Positions 46,697 through 55,065 of a DNA stretch of 64,000 bases are shown here, one piece after another (position 1 is the first letter of the stretch; every line of letters begins with the position of its first letter). The notes beneath the pieces are model-generated. The model saw only the letters and a program-made list of their open reading frames with translations. It did no database searches and was not told where the DNA came from. Source of the stretch: JAKAXS01 sp965279065 (lineage in GTDB: Bacteria; Pseudomonadota; Alphaproteobacteria; Rhizobiales; Hyphomicrobiaceae); the NCBI GenBank assembly GCA_965279065.1, contig OZ257134.1, positions 186,001 to 250,000 on the forward strand, written 5' to 3'. The position numbers were made by a program, and so were the translations under genes.

Positions 46697-46801
46697 ACAT
46701 GATGTCCAAGCCGTTTGCGCCCTCTGGACTGCAGGGGTCGCACGTTCTGCCTTGCTAAAGCCCAGTTGATGGGCAAGTTGGGCTGCAGGATCAGGGACTT
46801 G

Positions 46802-47008
46802 ATGCTGAAGCGCACGCAAATCGCCGTTGTTGTCACCCTTGCCGCCCTTGCGCTGGCAGGTTGTGGCGTGCGCGGCCCGCTGGAAGCCCCGCCCTCCGCC
46901 AAGGCCGAGAACGCTGCTGTCGCCTCCGCCGAATCCGGCCAAGGCAAGCCCGAAGGCGCCGCCCCCAAGGCCCACAAGCCCTTCGTCCTCGACGGCTTGA
47001 TCCGCTAG
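46802..47008 (+). CDS. lptM: Small LPS-translocon lipoprotein LptM (YifL-like)
   Basis: 68 residues. A short signal peptide with lipobox LALAGC (Cys at about 20) and the conserved motif CGVRGPLEAPP. The rest is a hydrophilic Ala/Pro-rich tail. LptM helps LptD disulfide formation during assembly of the LPS transporter. ATG 46802 fits a 20-residue lipoprotein signal; longer in-frame starts would place extra residues before it. Conserved neighbour of argH and lysA. Confidence 0.85.
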   Translation: MLKRTQIAVVVTLAALALAGCGVRGPLEAPPSAKAENAAVASAESGQGKPEGAAPKAHKPFVLDGLIR

Positions 47009-47114
47009 TTTACTAGCTCGCCGGTCCTCCACGGCTTTTCTCTGTCGGCCAACGACTCCGCCTTGAATGCGGTACGTCTTGATGCTCCATGTGCTTATTT
47101 GGCAGGAGGTTAGT

Positions 47115-47381
47115 TTGGGTGACCCAATTTTTCTGACAACGATCATATTTTCAGTTGGCGCCGTATTGGTGCCGATCCTCGGTCTGATCCACCGAATTGT
47201 CACAAAAAAGGGTATCGGTTGGCAGTTTATTCGGTACACAGTTCTAGCGATGGCCCTGCCCGTAATTGTTGTTCTGGCACTGAATAAGCTTCTTTCCACC
47301 GAGGCAATCGCCACCTTAATCGGGGCAGTCCTTGGCTACGCTTTTGCTAGGACAACTGATGGTAGGGGCGGTGAGGTCTGA
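47115..47381 (+). CDS. Small two-helix membrane protein
   Basis: 88 residues from TTG 47115, which has AGGAGG 5 bases upstream (47104-47109). Two predicted helices (about 4-25 and 38-58), then a short hydrophobic segment near 68-80. AT-richer than argH and lysA. Not recognised. A longer in-frame ATG at 47067 lacks a ribosome site. It and the two following genes interrupt the usual lptM-lysA adjacency. Confidence 0.55.
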   Translation: MGDPIFLTTIIFSVGAVLVPILGLIHRIVTKKGIGWQFIRYTVLAMALPVIVVLALNKLLSTEAIATLIGAVLGYAFARTTDGRGGEV

Positions 47382-47424
47382 CGAAAGCTGCGTATCTTCT
47401 GGCGGCGCCATAGGGATTTGCTTC

Positions 47425-47841
47425 ATGGCAAACGCCACCCCGTTTGTGACCGCCATCATTCACCGCGCTTTAGATAGCTTCGGTGTCTCGTTTCCTGATT
47501 TGCCTGGATGTGTCGCTCAGGGCAGCACGGAGCAAGAGGCCCTCGCCAACTCCGCCGATGCCGTTGCGCTTCATATCGAAGGCCTCGTTACCGGTGGTGA
47601 CATTGCCCCAGTTCCCCGCTCACTCGATGATCTGCGCGCCGATCCTGAATTCGCTGACGACTTCGCTGGCGCCGACGCCTTGGCCCTAGTCCCGATCACG
47701 CTTCCGGGTCGCTCGGTCCGCATCAACCTCACGATGGACGAAAACCTTCTGGCGGCCATCGATCGTGCTGCGGAGCGCAGCGGTGCAACCCGCTCCGGCT
47801 TCCTAGCAGATGCGGCCCGCGCCAAGTTGAGTGCAGGCTAG
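47425..47841 (+). CDS. hicB: HicB-family antitoxin with C-terminal ribbon-helix-helix, no HicA nearby
   Basis: 138 residues. N-terminal HicB domain (VTAIIHRALDSFGVSFPDLPGCVAQGST, EALANSADAVALHIEGL) and a C-terminal ribbon-helix-helix DNA-binding segment (VRINLTMDENLLAAIDRAAERSG). HicB neutralises the mRNA interferase HicA and represses the operon. No HicA-sized reading frame with its dsRBD-like pattern lies up- or downstream, so this is an orphan. ATG 47425 is chosen over in-frame starts from the overlapping upstream region. Confidence 0.82.
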   Translation: MANATPFVTAIIHRALDSFGVSFPDLPGCVAQGSTEQEALANSADAVALHIEGLVTGGDIAPVPRSLDDLRADPEFADDFAGADALALVPITLPGRSVRINLTMDENLLAAIDRAAERSGATRSGFLADAARAKLSAG

Positions 47842-47863
47842 TCAACCGCAAGGGTCCGCTGCC

Positions 47864-48067
47864 ATGCCCTGGATCATCCTCAACCGCGTCCTCCGCGCCC
47901 TCGGCCTGATCGGCATCCTCCTCTTCGTCTACATGGGTGTGGCCGGCATCTACGGCGCCTACTACTCTGCCGGAGACGGCCGCGAGCTGAGCATGATCGT
48001 CGGCGCCGCCTTTCTATTCCTGGCCGCAATGCTGTTCTGGTGGTGGCGCCTGCCCTGGGATCGCTGA
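47864..48067 (+). CDS. Small membrane protein of two helices
   Basis: 67 residues with two hydrophobic helices (about 8-28 and 40-60) ending WWWRLPWDR. No signal or family recognised. ATG 47864 follows an AAGGG at 47849-47853; an in-frame upstream start at 47831 overlaps hicB by 11 bases. It lies 86 bases before lysA. Confidence 0.6.
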   Translation: MPWIILNRVLRALGLIGILLFVYMGVAGIYGAYYSAGDGRELSMIVGAAFLFLAAMLFWWWRLPWDR

Positions 48068-48153
48068 CCCGCGCCAGCAAACCGCCAGCAAAGCGGATGA
48101 CACGTCCTCCGCGCGGCGCTAGGACAACACTCCTTTCCGCCCGGACAATCGCA

Positions 48154-49428
48154 ATGCATCACTTCACCTATAAGAACGGCCAACTCCACGCCGAGGACGT
48201 CTCGCTGTCGCGCCTGGCTGACGACGTCGGCACGCCGTTCTACTGCTATTCCACCGCCACCATCACGCGGCACTATGAGGTGCTGGCCCACGCCTTCCGC
48301 GACCTCGACGCGCTGATCTGCTTCGCCGTCAAGGCCAACTCCAACCAGGCCGTCCTCGCCACGCTGGCCCGCCTCGGCGCCGGCATGGACGCCGTCTCCG
48401 AAGGCGAGCTGCGCCGCGCCCGCGCCGCCGGCACGCCCGCCGAAAAAATCATCTTCGCCGGCGTCGGCAAGACGCGCGAGGAGATGGCCTACGCCCTCAC
48501 CCAGGGCATCCACGGCTTCAACGTCGAAAGCGAGCCGGAACTCACCGCTCTCAGCGAGGTCGCCCACGGCCTCGGCCGCACCGCCAACGTCGCCATCCGC
48601 GTCAATCCCGATGTCGACGCCAAGACGCACGCCAAGATCTCCACCGGCAAGTCCGAGAACAAGTTCGGCGTCCCCTTCCTGCAGGCGCAACGCCTCTACG
48701 AGGAAGCCCGCGTCCTTCCCGGCATCGCCTTGACCGGCATCCACATGCATATCGGCAGCCAGATCACCGACCTGGCACCGTTCCGCGACGCCTTCCGCCT
48801 GATGCGCGATCTGACGCTGAAGCTGCGCGCCAGTGGCCACGACATCCGCCATCTCGATCTCGGCGGCGGTCTCGGCGTGCCCTACCACGGCCAGTCCGAC
48901 GTGCCGCCGCATCCCGACGCCTACGCCGCCGTCATTCGCGAGGAGCTTGGCGACCTTGGCCTGAAGTTCATTCTCGAACCCGGCCGCATGATCGTCGGCA
49001 ACGCCGGCGTCCTGGTCACCCGCACGATCTTTTGCAAGGAAGGCGCCGACCGCACCTTCACCATCGTCGATGCGGCCATGAACGATCTCATCCGCCCCAC
49101 GCTCTACGAGGCCCATCACGAGGTCTGGCCCGTCGAGGAAGCCAAGGCCGGCCTGCCGCCGGTAATGCAAGACATCGTCGGCCCGGTCTGCGAAACCGGC
49201 GACTACCTCGCGCTCGATCGCACGCTGCCCCCCTTCGCCGCCAGCGACCTCATGGCCATCATGACCGCGGGTGCCTACGGCGCCGTGATGTCGTCAGTCT
49301 ACAACACGCGCCGCCTGGTGCCGGAGGTACTCGTCAACGGCAAGGACTACGCCGTCGTCCGCCCGCGCCCCAGCTACGACGACCTGATTGCGCAGGATCG
49401 CCTGCCCGCGTGGCTCATCTCAAGCTAA
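48154..49428 (+). CDS. lysA: Diaminopimelate decarboxylase
   Basis: 424 residues, full length. Type III-fold PLP enzyme with PLP Lys in FAVKANSN (about 57), GGGLGVPY (about 238-245) and the C-terminal CETGDYLA (about 347-354) and AYGAVMSSVYN substrate loops. It makes L-lysine from meso-diaminopimelate. ATG 48154 is chosen; an in-frame upstream start at 48040 would overlap the small membrane protein. It follows argH-lptM after three inserted genes. Confidence 0.97.
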   Translation: MHHFTYKNGQLHAEDVSLSRLADDVGTPFYCYSTATITRHYEVLAHAFRDLDALICFAVKANSNQAVLATLARLGAGMDAVSEGELRRARAAGTPAEKIIFAGVGKTREEMAYALTQGIHGFNVESEPELTALSEVAHGLGRTANVAIRVNPDVDAKTHAKISTGKSENKFGVPFLQAQRLYEEARVLPGIALTGIHMHIGSQITDLAPFRDAFRLMRDLTLKLRASGHDIRHLDLGGGLGVPYHGQSDVPPHPDAYAAVIREELGDLGLKFILEPGRMIVGNAGVLVTRTIFCKEGADRTFTIVDAAMNDLIRPTLYEAHHEVWPVEEAKAGLPPVMQDIVGPVCETGDYLALDRTLPPFAASDLMAIMTAGAYGAVMSSVYNTRRLVPEVLVNGKDYAVVRPRPSYDDLIAQDRLPAWLISS

Positions 49429-49525
49429 GTGCCCGCATTGGTGCCGCAATCTCCCGCACATAACATGAACGTTATTTCACGTATTGGGCTCTTCCTCGCC
49501 CGGGACGCCATGTTAGGTTTGCGCC

Positions 49526-52240
49526 ATGAGCCAAATTCCGCCCATCGTGACCCCTGCGCCCTTCGTGAATCGGGCGTTTGAGCGCAAGATCGATCGCGCC
49601 CGCTGGGCTGGCCTATTCGAGCAGCTGTGGCTGCGCTTCTGGATCGTCGCCGCCGTCGCCGCCGTTTTCGCGCTGGTCTCGTTCGCGGGCTTGTGGGACG
49701 CCCTCTCCACGCCCGCGCACATCATCACGCTTGCAGTCTTCGCCATCGTCCTGGTCGCCGGCCTCGTCTACGCCGGCCCGTTGCATTGGCTGACGCGCGA
49801 CGAAGCCCTCCGCCGCATCGAAACTGTCTCCGGCATCCCGCATCGCCCCGCCTCATCTTACGAAGACACGCTCTCGTCCACCGAAGCCAGCAATCCTGAA
49901 ACCGCCACGCTGTGGCAGGCTCACCGCCTGCGCATGCTCGCCATGCTGCAGCGCCTGCGCGTCGGCCCGCCGCGCCCGCGCACGCACCGCTTCGATCCCC
50001 TCGCCGTACGCTCGGCTCTCGTGCTCGGTGTCCTCGCGCTCGCCGGCTTGAGCTGGGGCAGCATCGGCGACCGGCTGGCATCCGCGTTCGACTTCGGCCC
50101 AGGCGCCCTGGCCACCGCCCGCCTCGACGCCTGGGTTTCTCCGCCACCCTATACGGCACGCCCGCCGATCATGCTGGCCGACGGCGCCAAGCCGGTGACC
50201 GATCGCGCCGACGCGGCCGGCAAGCCAGTCGAAGTCCCGGTCAACAGCGCGCTGATCACGCGTCTCTCCGGCGTCGAGAATGCCAGCCTCGCGCTCGAAA
50301 TCCTGGCCGAGGGCGCCAAGGCTCCCGTGCGCGTCGAACCGGAGCCGACACGCGCCGCCGTCACGCGCGACAGCGCCGAACTGCGCACCGACGTGAAGAC
50401 CAATGCTACCGTCCGCGTGCTCAGCGGCTCCACCGAACTCGCGTCCTGGAAACTGATCGTCATCCCCGATGCCGCGCCCACCATTGAGATGAGCAAGCGG
50501 CCCGAGGTCACGCCGCGCGGCTCGATGAAGCTCACCTACAAGGTCAAGGACGACTACGGCGTCTCAGCCGCCGAGGCCAAGGTCGAGCGCGTCAAGCCTA
50601 AGGCCGCCGATCCGGCGAGGGCCTGGGCCCAGCCTGATGCCCTGAAGGGCCCGCGCTGGCCCAAGGAGCGTCCGCCGCAGCTCACGCTGAAAGTGCCGCC
50701 CGGTAACGTCAAGGAAGGCGAGGCCTCAACCTACATCGAGTTCGGCTCGCATCCCTGGTCGGGCCAGCGCGTGCAGCTGACGCTCGAGGCCAAGGACGTC
50801 GCCGGCCAGCTCGGCCGCAGCCCCACGATCGAGATCATCCTGCCGCAGCGCCGCTTCACCAAGCCGCTCGCCCGCGCCGTCATCGAGCAGCGCTCCAAGC
50901 TGGTCGAGGATCACCGCTATCGCGACCAGGTCGTCACCGCTCTCGACGCCCTGACGATGGAGCCGGACGGCTTCATCGAGGACACCCGCGTCTATCTCGG
51001 CCTGCGTACCGCGTCCTACCGCCTGCAGGGCGACCGCACGCGCTCCGGCATGAAATCCGTTATCAAGCAGCTGTGGGACGTCGCCCTGAAGATCGAGGAC
51101 GGCGACCTCTCGGATGCCGAGAAGGCCCTGCGCGAAGCCCAGGACAAGCTGTCCAAAGCGCTCGAGGAAGGCGCCTCGGAAGAAGAGATCAAGCAGGCGA
51201 TGCAAGAGTTGCGCGACGCCATGAACAACTACATGGAGCAGCTCGCCAAGGACCAGGGCGAGCAGCAACCCTTCGACGGCCAGAACGAAGACATGCAGAC
51301 CATGTCGCAGCAGGACATGCAGCGCATGATGGATAACCTCGAGGAGATGGCCAAGAACGGCTCGCGCGAGGAAGCCCAGCAGATGCTGTCGGAAATGCGC
51401 GACATGATGGAGCGCATGCAGCAGGGCAAGCAGGACAAGGAGCAGGCGCAGAAGAACGAGGAGATGCTGAAGCTCATGGACGAGCTTGGCGGCGTCGTCG
51501 GCGACCAGCAGAAGCTGATGGACGAGACTTTCAAGGAACGCCGCGAGCAGGGCCGCGCGCCGAAGAACCCGATGCAGAAGGACCAGCAGCGGTTCGGCGC
51601 CGAGAACAACGAGGGCCGCCAGGAGCGCGGCGAGCGCGGCTCCAAGTCGGGCCAGCGTAAGAGCCAGCAGGGCCAGGGCGAAAAGGGCCAGCAGGGCGGC
51701 CAGTCGCAAGGCCAAGGCTCGCAGCAGGGCCAGGGCGGCGAGGAGGGCGAAGGCCAGCGCGGCCAGGGCCAGGAGGGCCGTCAGGGCTTGAGCCAGCGCC
51801 AGCGACAGCTGCGCGATCGTCTCGGGCAGCTGCAGAAGGGCATCGGCGAGCAGGGCGGCCAGCCGTCCGAGCAGCTCGAAGGCGCCAAGGAGTCGATGGA
51901 GAATGCCGAGAATGCTCTCGGCCGTGGCGATCTCGAAAGCGCCACCGACGAGCAGGCCCGCGCCCTAGACCAGCTGCGCCAGGGCGCCCAGTCGATGGCC
52001 CAGCAGATGCTGAAGAACATGCCGCAGCGCATGGGCCAGAACGGCGACACCCCGCGCGACCCCCTGGGCCGCCCGCAACGCTCGCAAGGCCCCGACCTCG
52101 GCACCGCCGTCAAGGTCCCCGAGCAGATCGACATGCAGCGCGCCCGCGAGATCCTGGAAGAACTCCGCCGCCGCCTAGGCGACGCGCAACGCCCTGCGAT
52201 GGAGCTGGATTACCTGGAACGCCTGCTGAAGCGGTTCTGA
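49526..52240 (+). CDS. DUF4175 / TIGR02302 family membrane protein
   Basis: 904 residues. N-terminal part with two predicted helices (about 37-55 and 65-83) and a third near 165-180, followed by a long periplasmic beta-rich segment, and after about residue 510 an alpha-helical Gln/Glu/Met-rich tail with a Gly/Gln/Lys-rich low-complexity stretch (about 690-755). The family is restricted to alphaproteobacteria and has no established function. It sits after lysA on the same strand with a 97-base gap. Confidence 0.85.
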   Translation: MSQIPPIVTPAPFVNRAFERKIDRARWAGLFEQLWLRFWIVAAVAAVFALVSFAGLWDALSTPAHIITLAVFAIVLVAGLVYAGPLHWLTRDEALRRIETVSGIPHRPASSYEDTLSSTEASNPETATLWQAHRLRMLAMLQRLRVGPPRPRTHRFDPLAVRSALVLGVLALAGLSWGSIGDRLASAFDFGPGALATARLDAWVSPPPYTARPPIMLADGAKPVTDRADAAGKPVEVPVNSALITRLSGVENASLALEILAEGAKAPVRVEPEPTRAAVTRDSAELRTDVKTNATVRVLSGSTELASWKLIVIPDAAPTIEMSKRPEVTPRGSMKLTYKVKDDYGVSAAEAKVERVKPKAADPARAWAQPDALKGPRWPKERPPQLTLKVPPGNVKEGEASTYIEFGSHPWSGQRVQLTLEAKDVAGQLGRSPTIEIILPQRRFTKPLARAVIEQRSKLVEDHRYRDQVVTALDALTMEPDGFIEDTRVYLGLRTASYRLQGDRTRSGMKSVIKQLWDVALKIEDGDLSDAEKALREAQDKLSKALEEGASEEEIKQAMQELRDAMNNYMEQLAKDQGEQQPFDGQNEDMQTMSQQDMQRMMDNLEEMAKNGSREEAQQMLSEMRDMMERMQQGKQDKEQAQKNEEMLKLMDELGGVVGDQQKLMDETFKERREQGRAPKNPMQKDQQRFGAENNEGRQERGERGSKSGQRKSQQGQGEKGQQGGQSQGQGSQQGQGGEEGEGQRGQGQEGRQGLSQRQRQLRDRLGQLQKGIGEQGGQPSEQLEGAKESMENAENALGRGDLESATDEQARALDQLRQGAQSMAQQMLKNMPQRMGQNGDTPRDPLGRPQRSQGPDLGTAVKVPEQIDMQRAREILEELRRRLGDAQRPAMELDYLERLLKRF

Positions 52241-52721
52241 TACCCCTCGGCGGTCGCAGCGTTCCCGCCGACGCCACGGCAAGTCGTCGCTGACCGCCCG
52301 TTACAGCGATGGTACCTGCCTGCAGCGGGTCCGCCCCAACTGCCGTCATCCCCGCGCAGGCGGGGATCCACGCCACGTCTCCTCACGACGACGACAACGT
52401 AGCGCAATCCGGCTGCTGCGAGTTCCACTGATGTCGAGGGCTGGATGCGAGCCGTGGATGGCCGACTCCGCGGCCATGACGACACGACGAGAGCGCTCAC
52501 AAATTGAGACGCTCTCCTCACTCTCCCTCTCCCCGTCCTTACGGGGAGAGGGCCGGGGTGAGGGGCAGCATCCGCACCACGCGAAATAAAACGAGTGACT
52601 TGAAGACCTTCGAGTTCATCCACACCTTATCAACATGTACCCGTATCGTCCCAGGGACGAGTCAGCGAAAAGGAGTGCGGCCGTCCTTCCCGTGCGCGTG
52701 ATGGCCTCACGGGGACACTCC
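52241..52721. other. 481-base intergenic region with two dispersed palindromes
   Basis: No protein-like frame is convincing. Holds GTCATCCCCGCGCAGGCGGGGATCC (52345-52369) and a 12-bp perfect hairpin CCCTCTCCCCGT-CCTT-ACGGGGAGAGGG (52525-52552). The second matches the pbpC hairpin at 37147. The 52560-52700 stretch is AT-richer and probably carries the promoter of the small gene at 52722. Confidence 0.6.
52345..52552. repeat. Two palindromic dispersed repeats after the DUF4175 gene
   Basis: Positions 52345-52369 (GTCATCCCC... type, 25 bases) and 52525-52552 (CCCTCTCCCC type). Both types recur in pbpC and at 54.8 kb. Confidence 0.7.
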
Positions 52722-52970
52722 ATGATCGCCTACACCGCGATTTTCGCGGCCGCGCTGAGCGGCTATGCGGGCGTTGGAATTTGGGCCATCGCGCTGACGG
52801 CGCTCGCGCTAGCCTCCCTCTCCCACGCCGAGTACGGCGGCCTCTACCGCCGCGGCAAGGACCTTGGTCTCATTGGCCTGACGCAGTCGACGATGCTGCA
52901 GAGCGTGTGCAACGCGCTAATTGCTAGCGGTGGCGCCTACGCGGTCGGTTTAGTGTTTCGGTTATTCTAG
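52722..52970 (+). CDS. Small membrane protein, unknown
   Basis: 82 residues with two predicted helices (about 2-36 and 58-80: MIAYTAIFAAALSGYAGVG and SVCNALIASGGAYAVGLVFRLF) and a polar loop with HAEYGGLYRRGKDLG. The shape is seen in many short alphaproteobacterial hypotheticals. ATG 52722 is preferred over ATG 52701. Its stop converges with the large unknown gene on the other strand (4-base overlap). Confidence 0.55.
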   Translation: MIAYTAIFAAALSGYAGVGIWAIALTALALASLSHAEYGGLYRRGKDLGLIGLTQSTMLQSVCNALIASGGAYAVGLVFRLF

Positions 52971-54163
52971 GGTTGGCACAACCAACGCCAATCAAACACC
53001 CCATTGTCTTGGGCGGTCTCGACGCGAACCAATCCCTCGACCGCTCGTTGGCGAAGGCGGCGCTTTGATCTCCGGGTCCAAACACGAACCGGCGAAGCTA
53101 GTACGCCCTTATAGGCGGTACGAGCCTCTTCCAACCTAGCCTGTCTCTGTAGATTGAAGCCGAGGTTGTGAGCAACGAAGGCGGCCAGATAATTGAGGTG
53201 GCCTTCATCCAGCAAGTCCCAGCCACGGAACGGCGCAAAGTTTTTTCGGATGGCTAAAGCACTCTCGGAAACGTTTGGGTTCACGAGCGCCCAAGCGTTT
53301 TGGCTGCCGTTGAACTGACGTCCGCCGCCGGGCAAGGGCACGCTCCATTGGGCCTGAATTATTTCGGCCTGATGTTGCTTGGCTCTAGCCGCTGCCAAGC
53401 GCTGCGTCCGGTAGTCATTCGTTGTCGCCGCGAGGCGTTGAACGTCTTCATAAGCTTGCTTGGCCTGAGCGAAGAATCTGAGCTTCCGCAACTGGTGAGC
53501 CTCAAGCTCCTTCGCTGTCAGATTTCGATCATGTCCAGGAATTTGGAGTGCGGATCGAAAGGACGTCAACGCATCGAGGCTGCCCTCTATTGCTCCGCCG
53601 TCGCTCGACGCCGGCTCGCCACTCGACGCAATAGCGCCCTTTATGATGTGGGCAGTCGCCAACTGTTGCCGCAAGGATCCTACTGTCTTGTCGGCAGCCT
53701 CGATCCTTCGCTCGATCGATTCAATTGCTTTAGAGAGTTGCCAATCCGCGCTTTGGCCGACATTGGCCGCGACAAGCGTTCGATCCCAGTTGCGTTCGCG
53801 CAGAACGTTTTGAAGGGCCTTACTCGCAAACAATGGAAGCTTGAACCTTTGGCCAGGCGCTGGTCTCTGTAGAGCTTGGAGCACATAGGTTTGGCCATCC
53901 AATAGTCGACGATCATTCTCTCGCAGGTACTCTTCCAATCGCTTGTGAAGGATGGTTTCGCGGTATCGCCACCATTTGTAGATACCGAATGAAAGGCCTG
54001 CCAAGCCAATCAGCTTTTCCCCGTGGTCTCGCAGAAATCCGGAAATCGCTCCCAGTACGCCAGTCTCGCCTAGCCACTTGGCTAGAACCGCTGAGGCGAA
54101 TTCATTGTCGTGAAACAGCACATTCAAAACCTGACACAGCCCGCCATCCGCCCCGCAATCCAT
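52967..54163 (-). CDS. Unrecognised membrane-anchored helical protein
   Basis: About 398 residues from ATG 54163; GTG 54121 (MLFHDNEF) is an alternative start. One probable membrane helix (IGLAGLSFGIYKW) followed by a long charged alpha-helical region with coiled-coil-like stretches (QLSKAIESIERRIEAADKTVGSLRQQL), then a C-terminal TPR-like part (LDEGHLNYLAAFVAHNLGFNLQRQARLEEARTAYKGV). AT-richer than the genes around it and flanked by repeats, so likely acquired. Function unknown. Confidence 0.6.
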   Translation of the reverse strand: MDCGADGGLCQVLNVLFHDNEFASAVLAKWLGETGVLGAISGFLRDHGEKLIGLAGLSFGIYKWWRYRETILHKRLEEYLRENDRRLLDGQTYVLQALQRPAPGQRFKLPLFASKALQNVLRERNWDRTLVAANVGQSADWQLSKAIESIERRIEAADKTVGSLRQQLATAHIIKGAIASSGEPASSDGGAIEGSLDALTSFRSALQIPGHDRNLTAKELEAHQLRKLRFFAQAKQAYEDVQRLAATTNDYRTQRLAAARAKQHQAEIIQAQWSVPLPGGGRQFNGSQNAWALVNPNVSESALAIRKNFAPFRGWDLLDEGHLNYLAAFVAHNLGFNLQRQARLEEARTAYKGVLASPVRVWTRRSKRRLRQRAVEGLVRVETAQDNGVFDWRWLCQP

Positions 54164-54789
54164 CCCCACACCCCAACGCCACGCACAAAAATTGGTAAAC
54201 AATCCGTTAATGCATCTTCTTCCGGCCGCAATCTGTCAAGCTGCCGTCGCGATGCTGCGTTGCGATTGCTCCAGCCGCCGTCGCCCGGTAGCCTCCGAAC
54301 CACGCGCACTCGCCCACAAAAACAATCCCCGCCCGCCACACGCCCCGTATCCTGCTCGCATCCTTTTCGAGCACGGGGCGCGATCGATCCGTCCGGCAGC
54401 GTGAAGGGGATGCGGCGCCTGGAAGGCAAGCCTGACGCGAGGCCGAAACTCCAGGAGGTCTGCGCTCGCCCGTCGCGAGTTGCGTGTCGGCAACGGCATG
54501 GCGATCACGGCCGCCACAGGGCTAACCCCGCTACGCCAGCAACCTGAACAAGGCCAGAGGCAACGCAGCCGCGGGAGAAACGTGAGCCGGATCAGAAATC
54601 GCCGCGACGCGGGCGCTCTTGAGCGGCGCTCCACTACACAGATGAGCTGTTCAAGCGCGCCCGCGCCCGTGCAGTTTTGTTTGCGCCGAATTCTGTTGGC
54701 ACCGGCGACTCCCCTGCGGGGAGCCGGCCGCCGGCGCGTGGGCGTCAGCGCATGCCGCCGTTCGCAATCGCGGCTCGCCCTCTCAGCAT

Positions 54790-54912
54790 GTCATCCCCGG
54801 GCTCGTCCCGGGGATCCAGCCATCAACCAGCGCGGCAGGCAATGCTCGATCTCCGACGCGCCAACCCGGAACCCGTCATACCCGGGATGCCCGGGACAAG
54901 CCCGGGCATGAC
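54790..54912. repeat. Two GTCAT...GGGATCC/ATGAC-type palindromic repeats
   Basis: 54790-54817 is a 28-base copy of the repeat at 37245-37272 with changed centre; 54875-54912 is a 38-base variant starting GTCAT and ending ATGAC. They are about 60 bases apart. Confidence 0.7.
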
Positions 54913-54972
54913 GTTGTGGGCGAGGGGTTCGGAGCCACCACGTCGTAGTGACGCTGGCGGCAAACCCGCTCA

Positions 54973-55019
<47 letters not shown>

Positions 55020-55065
55020 CATGCCCACTGCCCACTCACGACTCCCCACTCACCACTCACGCTCC

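Noticed and set aside
54110..54634. Small open frames in the 54.2-54.6 kb region on both strands
   Set aside because: They are Arg/Pro/Ser-rich without start signals or motifs, and lie in a repeat-rich gene-poor stretch.
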